NCBI GenBank assembly: GCA_963817435.1 | Contig: CAWFNY010000001.1 | Span: forward strand, 1,798,001-1,862,000 | DNA length: 64,000 nucleotides | Reading direction: 5' to 3' | DNA from: JADJOM01 sp963817435 | GTDB lineage: Bacteria > Gemmatimonadota > Gemmatimonadetes > Gemmatimonadales > GWC2-71-9 | Shown here: one piece after another, positions 54,899 to 63,156 of the stretch | Layout of the letters: each line of letters opens with the position of its first letter | How positions within the stretch are numbered: position 1 is the stretch's first letter | Translations under genes and position numbers: made by a program | The notes under the pieces: model-generated | The model's input: the letters and a program-made list of their open reading frames with translations, nothing else | The model's database searches: none | Told to the model about the DNA's origin: nothing

Positions 54899-57346
54899 CT
54901 AGGGCAATCCGGAAATGTAGACATGGTCGATGTCGATGTAATCATTGCGGGTTCGGACCCCGCCCTGCCCACCCCAGGTCGGGTTCCACTTGAACAGGTT
55001 GAAGTGCTCGGCCGTCGTGGGCGTGATGTAGACGACATCGCTATAGTTGTGGGTCTGGACGCCGTCGATCCACATCTTGAAGATGCCGTTCGCGGACCCC
55101 ATGGTGTTCAGTATGAGCACGGCTTCCCAGTGGTGCCAGACGCCAGCAAGTCATGAGCTGCTGCCGATTGACATTCTGGTTCAGATTCCGGCCGATCGTC
55201 CCATTCGGTTTGAGGAATGCCCTGCTGCTTGAATTGCATCAGGAAGCTCGATTGAATCGCCTGGACACCCGTCCCGTTGTCGAGGAAGAATACTCCCTCG
55301 TTGGCCCCCTGATTGTTTCGTCCGAAAGCCAGGAATCCCACCTTGGTGCCAGTCGCCTGATTCTCGAAGTCGGGACCCTCGACCTTGATCCACTCCGAAA
55401 AGTAGAGCTTTGCTCTTCTCGCCTGCAACGCCCGTTGCGATGTCCCAACCACCCCAGTTCACCGAACCGACCCCTCCCGTCTGGCCGGTGTAGAAGCGAG
55501 TCCTGATTACCGAGTCGGGGCTTTGCGGCGCGGTCGGGTCGGTGAACAGCGTCAGGTTGTTGCCGCCGCCCAAGCGGGTAGGCATACCAGCTCCCCAGCA
55601 CACCGCCGACCGCCCGCCCGAACGTGGGCATATCGCTGAGGCGGTGAATGGCGAAGGGGATATATCCCACCGGCTCGTTGTTGGATGGCGGCGGCGTCGT
55701 CGAGACGAACACGTCCGCCGTGTCCCGGAGCGTCCCACCGACCAACTGAGCGATCACCCGGAACTGACCCGCCGTGGCGCCGGCGGTGAAGAGTCCGCCG
55801 GAGGTGATGGAGCCACCACCGGACACCGTCCAGGTGACCTGCACGGTATTGGTCGTGCCATTGGAGAGGCGGCCCGTCGCAACGAACGGCACCACGCCGC
55901 CGAGGCCGACGGTGACGCGAGGCCGGGGCGATGATGATCTGTGTCAGCGACGCTGGCGCACTCACGAGCCACATTCGTGGTGTCCTTGAAGCCGTAGATG
56001 GTCGAGGTGCCGATCACCTGATAAGTGCCGGCGACACCGGGCGCGGTGTACAGGCCCGCCGCGTTGATGGTGCCGCCGGAGGCGATGTACGAGACGTTGG
56101 TCGTGGTCGCGGTGGCACCGTTGTTGTAGACGTCCTGTGCCGCGAACTGCTTGGTCCCCCCGGTGAGTACCGAGGCACTGGCCGGCTGGAGGTTCAGCGC
56201 CACCACCACCGGCGGAGGAGCGGTGACGGTGACCGTGGAGGTGTCCTTGATTCCGCTGGTGACGTCAGTGGCAACGACGCGGTAAGTCCCTGCCGTCTGC
56301 CCCGCGGTGTAGAAGCCACCCTGGGTGATGGTGCCGCCGCCGGCGGTGTAGTTCACGGTGACCGGCGTGGTGCTGCTGTCGGTACGGATACCGACGGTGG
56401 AGAACTGCTGGGTCCCGCCGTACTGGAGGGAGATGGTGTGAGGCGTCACGTCCAGACGGGCGAGGTTGCCGGTCACGGTCACAGCCGAGGTGTCCGCCAG
56501 ACCCGAGGTGTGGGTGCCGATCACCCGGTAGCTGCCCGCCACCAATCCGGCCGTGAAGAGCCCGCCGGCGGTGATGCTTCCGCCCGAGGCGGTCCAGGTC
56601 ACGGGCAGGGCCAGCGTGCTCCCGTCGCTGTACCTGCCGTTGGAGGCGAACTGCTGGGTGCCGCCGGCGGCCAGGCTCACCGTCGCCGGCGTGACGTTCA
56701 CCTTCTGCAGGGTCGGCGCATTTGCGGCGATGATCACGGTCGCGGTGTCGAGCAACTGGCTGTTCGCCGGGTCGGTCGCATCCACCCGGAAGGTGCCGAC
56801 CGTGTTGCCGGCGACGTAGCTGCCGCCGGCGCTGATCGTCCCGCCGGTGGCGTTCCAGTTGACTGTCGCCGGTACCACCGTGCCGTCGCTCATGAAGTCG
56901 CTGGCTGCGAAGACCCTCGTGGCACCCGGCTGTACCGAGACCAGCCCGGGGACGATGACCGTCGAGTCGATCACGACGAGCGGGGTGACGATGACGGTGA
57001 CGGTGTCGCCGACCTGGGGGGCGTTGTGGGTGGTGCCGATGATGCTGAAGGTGCCGGCCCGGGTCGCGGTGAACTCCCCATCGGGGCCGAGCGCGCCGCC
57101 GTCGGCCACCCAGTCGAGCTCGGGGGTCACACTGTCGCCCCCGACCGTCATCCCATAGTACTGGAAGGTGACGGTGGCGCCCTGCGAAATCGTCAGGGTC
57201 GCGGGCGTGATGGTGATGGAGGCGACGACCTTCGAGGGATCGGTGCCCTGCCCGACCTTCTGTTCGGAGCTGCATCCCCAGATCGTGCCGAGGATGGCCG
57301 CGGCACCGAGAAGGGCGTTTCTGGTGAGCCTGAGACCCTGCTGCAT
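54899..57346 (-). CDS. Lipoprotein with six Ig-like (BIG2-type) repeats and C-terminal jelly-roll domain, frameshifted
   Basis: The start at 57346 (MQQGLRLTRNALLG) has GGGGGAACC before it. LGAAAILGTIWGC is a lipoprotein signal with lipobox Cys. Six repeats of about 85 residues follow, each with a VTPATVSL.GGT opening and a GGxITxGG.FTAG centre; they form a stalk of about 500 residues. The C-terminal domain (NWGGWD, FENQATGTKVGFLAFGR, ANGIFKMWIDGVQTHNYSDV, DYIDIDHVYISGLP) matches the neighbouring secreted protein. Frames break near 55950, 55930 and 55560, each repaired by removing one base, and again between 55100 and 55450. It should display a glycan-binding or lytic domain on the cell surface. 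Confidence 0.8.
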
Positions 57347-57557
57347 GGTTCCCCCTGACAGAGGCGGTAGGCACAGCTACCCGGTGTGCGACTCCGCCCT
57401 CCGAGGAGGGGGAGAGGCAGCCGGGTCACACCGTAACCGGAAGTCAATGCTCGCGTTTGGCGGCGGAGACGCTCCGCCCGCAACCTCTATGGTACCGCGC
57501 GGGGCACCGGGGCGCGACCACGCCAGTCACCGGAATATTGTGACGGAACCGCACCGC

Positions 57558-58463
57558 TCAGTATCCCGGTCCGTCCAACTGCTTCCGCAGCCGATGGAAG
57601 AGGAACCAGAACCGACCGCCCACCATTGCCTCGACCCTGCGCTTGATGGCCCAGTCGGTGGCCTGTACCGCCACGCCGAAGGGATGGAGCAAGGCATCCG
57701 CGGCGGTCATCCCACCGTCGCCCCGCATCTCGATGCGGCAGAGCGTCCCCGGCTTCGTCCCCGGCACGATGTAGCAGGGGTCGGAAGTGAAGAAGGTGGT
57801 GAACCCGGCGCGTGCGACCCCCTCGACCACCGACTCATTGTACCGGCCGCCGGGAGCGGAGACCGTAAGAATGGGTTGCCCTGAGAGGACCTTCAGCCGT
57901 TCCCGGGTCCGGAGCAGGCTCGCGACCATGGAGTCGGGATACTCATAGCGCATATCGTAGTGATGCTCGCTGTGAGATCCGATCGTCATGCCCGCCCCCG
58001 CGAGGGCCGTGACCTCCGCCGAGGAGACGCTCGGAGGATGATCCAGCGCCATCAGCGGCACGAAGAAGACGGCGGTGAAGCCATTCCTGACCAGGTGCGG
58101 AACCGCGAGATCGAAATGCCGGGAGTCGCCGTCGAGGTCGAAGGTGATGATGACCGCGTGCCGGGGGAAGGGACACACCCCGCTCGGCTGGCTGAGCCAC
58201 GCCACGACCGAATCGAGCGGCGGGGTGACCGCGCCGGCCGCCTTGAGCGAATCCATCTGCCGGGCAAACTCCGACTCCTGAATCCAGTAGCGGGCGCCCG
58301 CCCGGGAATCGGGTAGCACCGCGTGGTACATGAGCGGCGCGATACGGCATTCCGTCTGCCGGAAACCATACCAGCGGGAGAGCACCAGACCCGCGTAGCC
58401 GAGACCCAGAACCACCGCAACCGCACCGATTGTCAGGCCCGCAAATTTCAGCCAGCGCATCAT
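57558..58463 (-). CDS. Membrane-anchored polysaccharide deacetylase
   Basis: 301 residues. An N-terminal helix (FAGLTIGAVAVVLGLGYAGL) anchors it, with the domain probably periplasmic. PLMYHAVLPD, VIITFDLDGDSRHFD (aspartates), TIGSHSEHHYDM (histidines) and SAPGGRYN are the CE4 motifs. The TFDD motif carries one inserted residue (TFDLDG). Export to the periplasm distinguishes it from the cytoplasmic deacetylases of the locus, so it may act on the finished polymer. The start ATG overlaps the Wzy gene stop (ATGA). It is last in the right-hand minus operon. Confidence 0.85.
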   Translation of the reverse strand: MMRWLKFAGLTIGAVAVVLGLGYAGLVLSRWYGFRQTECRIAPLMYHAVLPDSRAGARYWIQESEFARQMDSLKAAGAVTPPLDSVVAWLSQPSGVCPFPRHAVIITFDLDGDSRHFDLAVPHLVRNGFTAVFFVPLMALDHPPSVSSAEVTALAGAGMTIGSHSEHHYDMRYEYPDSMVASLLRTRERLKVLSGQPILTVSAPGGRYNESVVEGVARAGFTTFFTSDPCYIVPGTKPGTLCRIEMRGDGGMTAADALLHPFGVAVQATDWAIKRRVEAMVGGRFWFLFHRLRKQLDGPGY

Positions 58464-59926
58464 CGAGCGAGTCCCGGTATCGGCTGAGACCCGGCGTCAC
58501 CGGGGAGTCGCCTCGCGGCTCGGTTGACCGCCGCCTTCTTGCCAGTATCGAAGCCCTGCATTCTCATCACCTTGAGCAGACCAGCCACCAAGCCTCCCGA
58601 GGCCCAAACGGCGTATCCGAAGGCCTGGGTGATGAAGGAGCCGGAGACCATGAGGCCCAGCATGACGCCGATGAGGGCGCCCGCAAGGGCGGCACCTTCC
58701 TTGAGCGCGGGTGGCGCATCGGGAGCACGAGCCATCCTGGTGAGTTTGAAGAGGCGGCCGATTCCGCCCACATAAAAGATGATGAGTGCCGCCAGCCCCG
58801 GGATCCCCAGCTCCGCCCCGATCTGCACCCACGAGGAGTGCGCCACCGACCACCTGGTGCCCTGGCCGCGCTGCTGCCGCTCAACGATCACATCACTCCG
58901 CCCCTCCATCGAGGCGAAGTTGTCCACCCCGAGACCGAATATGGGATGGGTGAACATGTACCCCATGCCACGCTTCCAGATTTCCATTCGTCCAGTCAGG
59001 CTGGTCTCGTTGTAGTCGGCCTTCCCCTCGTCCTGAATGAAGATGGTCCGCATGCGATCCCAGTAACTGCCCGTCGCCGCGTACATCATGAATGCCACGA
59101 CCGCGGCGGCCGCACCGACTCGCCAAGACTTCTTGACTCCATCGAGGAAAAAGAGGGTGTAGATGATCACGGCGCAGAGCCCGAGGAAACCGCCGCGGCT
59201 GTCGGTTTCCACGGTGGCCATGGCCAGAACCACCAGAGACACGCCGGCGAAGAGCTTGGACTTGAAGCCTTTGGCCTGGGTGAGCGCCCAGATCCCGATC
59301 GAGAAGGCGGAGACCAGCACCATGCCGAGGTCATTGGCATCGTAGGAGGCACTGCCGAGACGCATCCCGCCATGCTTCCTGGCCATGGCGCTCATGGCGA
59401 GGTACACGATGCCGCCACCGTAGACGAAGACCAGGCGACGGACATCACGCAGGTCACGGACGGCGGCGGCAGTCAGGAGGAACAACGCGGCGACGGGAAA
59501 TGCTTCGGTCCGGAGGTAGATGATCGAGTTCGTGTGATAGATCCCGAACGGCACACCGATGGTCGCCCAGATCATGATGAACCGGACGGCCTTGGTGGTC
59601 GGGTCCTGCAGCAGATTCAGTTTGCGCGACAGGGTCTTGTCCGCGAACAACGCGAAGATGCCGAGCAGGGCGAAGATGATGAGCGGCTTGAGGGCCTCGA
59701 TAGGCTTGTAGAGCTGGTGGATCCTGGCAACCGCCGTCAGGATGTACACGGCACTGCAGATCAGCAGCAGGTCCCACTTCCTGGGCACCGTCGAGGCGGC
59801 GGCCACGATGGGGCTCGGCCCGGCCGCCGAGGCCGGCGCCTGACGAGGCGGCGGCGGAACGACCCGCTGCGGGATCGGCGCCGGGACGATCGGGCGCTTG
59901 AGAATGGGCGGAAGTGCTGGATTCAC
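58460..59926 (-). CDS. O-antigen polymerase/ligase family membrane protein (Wzy-like)
   Basis: 488 residues with about ten or more helices after a Pro-rich cytoplasmic N-terminus. ETDSRGGFLGLCAVIIYTLF, TGRMEIWKRGMGYMFTHPIF, GLGVDNF and AHSSWVQIGAELGIPGLAAL are hallmarks of the Wzy_C/O-antigen ligase superfamily, where the large periplasmic loop with Arg and His residues binds the glycan chain. It should polymerise the repeats flipped by Wzx, or ligate them to a carrier. The GTG start at 59926 lacks a good ribosome binding site, so the first ~40 residues are uncertain. Confidence 0.85.
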   Translation of the reverse strand: MNPALPPILKRPIVPAPIPQRVVPPPPRQAPASAAGPSPIVAAASTVPRKWDLLLICSAVYILTAVARIHQLYKPIEALKPLIIFALLGIFALFADKTLSRKLNLLQDPTTKAVRFIMIWATIGVPFGIYHTNSIIYLRTEAFPVAALFLLTAAAVRDLRDVRRLVFVYGGGIVYLAMSAMARKHGGMRLGSASYDANDLGMVLVSAFSIGIWALTQAKGFKSKLFAGVSLVVLAMATVETDSRGGFLGLCAVIIYTLFFLDGVKKSWRVGAAAAVVAFMMYAATGSYWDRMRTIFIQDEGKADYNETSLTGRMEIWKRGMGYMFTHPIFGLGVDNFASMEGRSDVIVERQQRGQGTRWSVAHSSWVQIGAELGIPGLAALIIFYVGGIGRLFKLTRMARAPDAPPALKEGAALAGALIGVMLGLMVSGSFITQAFGYAVWASGGLVAGLLKVMRMQGFDTGKKAAVNRAARRLPGDAGSQPIPGLAR

Positions 59927-59960
59927 AGTGACTTAGAATAGCAATGTTCATGCCCGCATT

Positions 59961-60917
59961 CTAGGGGGTGTATCCGAATCGGTCCGCCAGCGCCCCGACC
60001 TCCGCCCGGAGCAGCCGTACCTCCGCCGCCGGCACCGGATCGGGCTTTACCCCCCGCCCTTCAACCCGTTTTTCCATGACTTCGGGACGAATTGTCAGCC
60101 CCGCATAGGCCCCGAGCCCCGGCAGATCCACCCGCCGGGCGGCAAGGTCTTCGTACTTGACCAGCATCCCGCCCACCTCGTCGCAACCGGCGAGATACCC
60201 CTCGACCAGGTCGCGCCAGAGTGCCCCGAAGGCCTGGGCGGTGTAGATGGGCTGATCCGGCCACCGATAGTACCAGCTCCGCCAGATTCGATAGGACCGC
60301 CAGGAGTGATATGGGTTCCGGTGGAGCAGCAGGAACTTCGACCTGGGGTAGAGGAACCGGAGATAGCGGGCGTGCTCGATGCCGTAGCGCACCTCCTTGA
60401 GGCCCCACCGGGCATAGCCGTAGCCGCGCGCGGGCTCGGCGTACAGACGGTTGAGCAGTGCCCGGTGCGAGGCCACCAGGTCCCTGGGCTCGGGATAGAG
60501 ATTCGCGATCCACTGCTCGCTCAGCTCGCCCCGCTCCGTGCCCAGTCCCTGCTCGACGAACCATTCGGGCTCCGGGTAATCGGCCCGGAAGATCCGGAGT
60601 GAGGCGGAGAGCGATCCGAGGTAATCGCAGTTGGCGTACGGCTCACCCCACATGAGGATCCGCGGGTCCGACATCACCAGCCGCTGCAGCAGCGTCGAGC
60701 CGGAGCGCCACCCCGCCGAGAGGATGAAAACCGGATCGTCGTCGCTGGCCTGCTGATCCAGCTCGGGCCACCGGGCGCGCAGCGTCGCGATCGCCTGACC
60801 GACCGAGGGAATGGAGGCGACGTGCCGCTGGTGTTCCAGGCGGACGTCCAGCCGACCCATCCGGGCCTCGAGCGGGACCTTGATCAGACGCTTCAGTGCG
60901 TTCAACAGACCCATCAC
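59961..60917 (-). CDS. Sulfotransferase family protein
   Basis: 318 residues. PVFILSAGWRSGSTLLQRL is the PAPS 5'-phosphosulfate loop (GxRSGST), and LLLHRNPYHSWRSYRIWRSW the 3'-phosphate motif. It is of the cytoplasmic Sulfotransfer type and has no membrane helix. It is a second, distantly related sulfotransferase in the window besides 42667-43570. It starts 11 bases after the DegT stop, within the Wzy operon, so sulfation probably occurs on the precursor or on a cytoplasmic carrier-linked sugar. An active-site acid cannot be assigned by eye. Confidence 0.83.
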   Translation of the reverse strand: MMGLLNALKRLIKVPLEARMGRLDVRLEHQRHVASIPSVGQAIATLRARWPELDQQASDDDPVFILSAGWRSGSTLLQRLVMSDPRILMWGEPYANCDYLGSLSASLRIFRADYPEPEWFVEQGLGTERGELSEQWIANLYPEPRDLVASHRALLNRLYAEPARGYGYARWGLKEVRYGIEHARYLRFLYPRSKFLLLHRNPYHSWRSYRIWRSWYYRWPDQPIYTAQAFGALWRDLVEGYLAGCDEVGGMLVKYEDLAARRVDLPGLGAYAGLTIRPEVMEKRVEGRGVKPDPVPAAEVRLLRAEVGALADRFGYTP

Positions 60918-60928
60918 GACTCCTTGAT

Positions 60929-62131
60929 TCAGGCCGCACCAGCGGCGACGAGCCAGTCCTGCAGCCGCTGCAGATCCTCGGTCCCGAGCAGGCCATGGGT
61001 AGGGACCGTGCCGAGCCGGGCAGCGAGTTCCCGGGCACCAGGGATGCCGACGCCAGGATTCCGGATCCGAGCCGCGAAGCCTGGCAGCTCGGCCAGGGTC
61101 CCCGGATATCCCGGCATGATGCCCAGCGCACGCGCGGCCGCATCCTCAGCAAGCCGCGGACCCATCGCGGGGCCGATCACCGGCAGGCGAAGGTACCCGG
61201 GGACACTCCCCGGGACGGGCTCGACGGCCCGAAGCCCCTTCACGCCATGGATGACCGCACTCAGCCGGGCCGCGTTTGCTCTCCGCCGCCTCGCCTCGGC
61301 CTCGGCGAGGTGCACGGTCTTCGAGAGAATCCCCGCCGCGCTCCTCGAAAGCGGGCCGGCGGGATGCGCAGGATGATAGAGCGTCTCGCCCAGCTTGAGA
61401 AACGGCAGCGCGGCGGGAATCGCGTAGAGCGCGGGCCGTGCCAGCAGATACTGGGCGAGTGATTTCGGCAGTTCGCCCCAGCCCGCCGGCGCGGCGCCAA
61501 GCCGAGCCGCCATCTCGCGCATCGGTCCACTGAATGCCGGAGCGAAGCCAAGCAGGGCACCGCCTCTTCCGCCGGTGACACCCTTCCCTCGCCCAAAGCT
61601 GAGCACGCCGAGTCCATCACTCAATGAACCGCAGGCCCGGCCACCGAGCGACGCGCCGGCGCCCTGCGCGGCGTCCTCGATCACGACCGCTCCATGCTCG
61701 CGCGCGAGTGCGGAGATCTCGGGAATGGGAACCGGCAATCCAAAGAAGTGGACGGCCACGACTGCGCTCGCGCCCGCCGCGAGCACCGCACGCAGACTCG
61801 CCCAGTCCGGCGCGAGGGTCATGGGGTCGAGATCGTAGAGGAGGACTTCCACTCCCGCGCCATCGCAGGCGGTGGCCAGGTCGTAGCAGCCCCAGGCCGG
61901 CAGCGCGACTCGGCTCCCCTGTGGCACCGACAGGGTCAGCGCCAGGGTCAGCGCGGAGGTCCCGGAGTCGGTGAGGAGGGTGGCCAGGGGTGAGAAGCCG
62001 GTGGCGATCCACCGCTCGACCTCGGCACCGGCACGATCGGCGGCGGTGGGACTCGCCGCCGCGCTCCAGCCGGCCAGGAGCGCGGCGGCAGACAGCGGGG
62101 AATGAACCGGAGGCAGCCGGCTGAGACTCAC
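60929..62131 (-). CDS. DegT/DnrJ/EryC1/StrS-family PLP aminotransferase-like protein
   Basis: 400 residues. DSGTSALTLAL (phosphate loop), ALPAWGCYDL, VIEDAAQGAGA (Asp-Ala for PLP stacking) and SFGRGKGVTGGRGG place it in the sugar aminotransferase family, with the Schiff-base lysine in GKG. The family aminates keto-sugar nucleotides; in this locus the amino sugar could be the substrate of the formyl- or acyltransferase. The C-terminal part is unusually Ala/Pro-rich. GTG start at 62131, sharing GTGA with the FemAB stop. Confidence 0.8.
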   Translation of the reverse strand: MSLSRLPPVHSPLSAAALLAGWSAAASPTAADRAGAEVERWIATGFSPLATLLTDSGTSALTLALTLSVPQGSRVALPAWGCYDLATACDGAGVEVLLYDLDPMTLAPDWASLRAVLAAGASAVVAVHFFGLPVPIPEISALAREHGAVVIEDAAQGAGASLGGRACGSLSDGLGVLSFGRGKGVTGGRGGALLGFAPAFSGPMREMAARLGAAPAGWGELPKSLAQYLLARPALYAIPAALPFLKLGETLYHPAHPAGPLSRSAAGILSKTVHLAEAEARRRRANAARLSAVIHGVKGLRAVEPVPGSVPGYLRLPVIGPAMGPRLAEDAAARALGIMPGYPGTLAELPGFAARIRNPGVGIPGARELAARLGTVPTHGLLGTEDLQRLQDWLVAAGAA

Positions 62132-63156
62132 GGGATCGAGCGCACGATCCGGGGACCGAGCGCGGTCGCGACGCCGAGGGGGAGCCGGCGCCAGAGGCGC
62201 GGGCCCCAGGAGTAGGCGGAATCGTCAGGCGACGGGGTGGCGGCCGGCTGGCCAGCAGGAGTGAGCTGATACCACCAGAGCTGCTCGTCGCGCGAGCCCC
62301 ACTGGCGCTTGAACCGGTGGGTCCCCGCGCCGGGTGTGCAGCGCCCGAAGTTGAAGACCGTCAGCCCCTCATTCACCGCCCGCTCCATGAAGGCCCAGTA
62401 GAGGCCCATGTTGGGGGAGAGCCGGTTGTAGGCATGCAGCGACGAGGCCCACGTCATCTCGAATTCCGAGCCCCACACGAAGCCGGCGCCGCCAGCGACG
62501 GGCTGATCGCCGAGCCAGGCGCAGCCGAACCAGGCATCGGGAAAGACCTCGGCGATGGTTTCGAAGAGACGCTTCGGCTGGGTCGGGGTCCCGAGGTCTC
62601 GCATGTGGCGCGAGAACACCTCGAAGAACGGCGCGACCTGGTCGGGGCCGAACCTGACGGTGATGCCTTCCTTCTGCGGACGGCGGACCTGGCTGCGGAG
62701 CTTGGCGTCGAAGCTCTTCATCAGCTTCGCGGGATCGCCAGCGGGGAGATCGAGAATGACGGTGACCTTGCGGTGCGACACCGGCAGCTCCAGCGGGAGT
62801 TCGTGCCGGCTTCGCAGCTCGAGAAGCTTCACCCCTTCGCTGCGTGCCAGCTCCGCAGCCGCCGCCGCGAGTGCCTGCACCGCTTCCGCGCCGCCGAGCG
62901 GTCCGCCGTAGTTCAGGAACGGGACGGAGACGAGATAGTGCCCGAAGAGGACGCTGCGGACCCGGACGAGTGGCAGCACGCCGATCAGGGCGCCGGCCGG
63001 GTCCCGGGCCTCGAAGTAGAAGCACTCATGACCAAAGACGCCCTCGAAGACCCGGCGCCAGCCGTAGAGATGGAAGTGGGTCCAGCCCGGCTGGCTGCGC
63101 ACGAAGCGGTCCCACTCCTCCGGAGCACCGGCGAAGAGGCGTGTGGTCACGCTCAT
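62128..63156 (-). CDS. FemAB-like GNAT-fold protein, exosortase-A-system-associated type
   Basis: 342 residues with two GNAT-like halves. GWTHFHLYGWRRVFEGVFGH and SVPFLNYGGPLGG are typical of the FemAB family protein found beside XrtA; KLRSQVRRPQKEGITVRFG and MGLYWAFMERAVNEGLTVFN lie in the second half. FemAB enzymes transfer aminoacyl groups from tRNA onto peptidoglycan; in exosortase loci their acceptor is unknown. The ATG at 63156 overlaps the stop of the deacetylase upstream (ATGA); a longer frame to 63630 lies over that gene and was rejected. Confidence 0.85.
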   Translation of the reverse strand: MSVTTRLFAGAPEEWDRFVRSQPGWTHFHLYGWRRVFEGVFGHECFYFEARDPAGALIGVLPLVRVRSVLFGHYLVSVPFLNYGGPLGGAEAVQALAAAAAELARSEGVKLLELRSRHELPLELPVSHRKVTVILDLPAGDPAKLMKSFDAKLRSQVRRPQKEGITVRFGPDQVAPFFEVFSRHMRDLGTPTQPKRLFETIAEVFPDAWFGCAWLGDQPVAGGAGFVWGSEFEMTWASSLHAYNRLSPNMGLYWAFMERAVNEGLTVFNFGRCTPGAGTHRFKRQWGSRDEQLWWYQLTPAGQPAATPSPDDSAYSWGPRLWRRLPLGVATALGPRIVRSIP

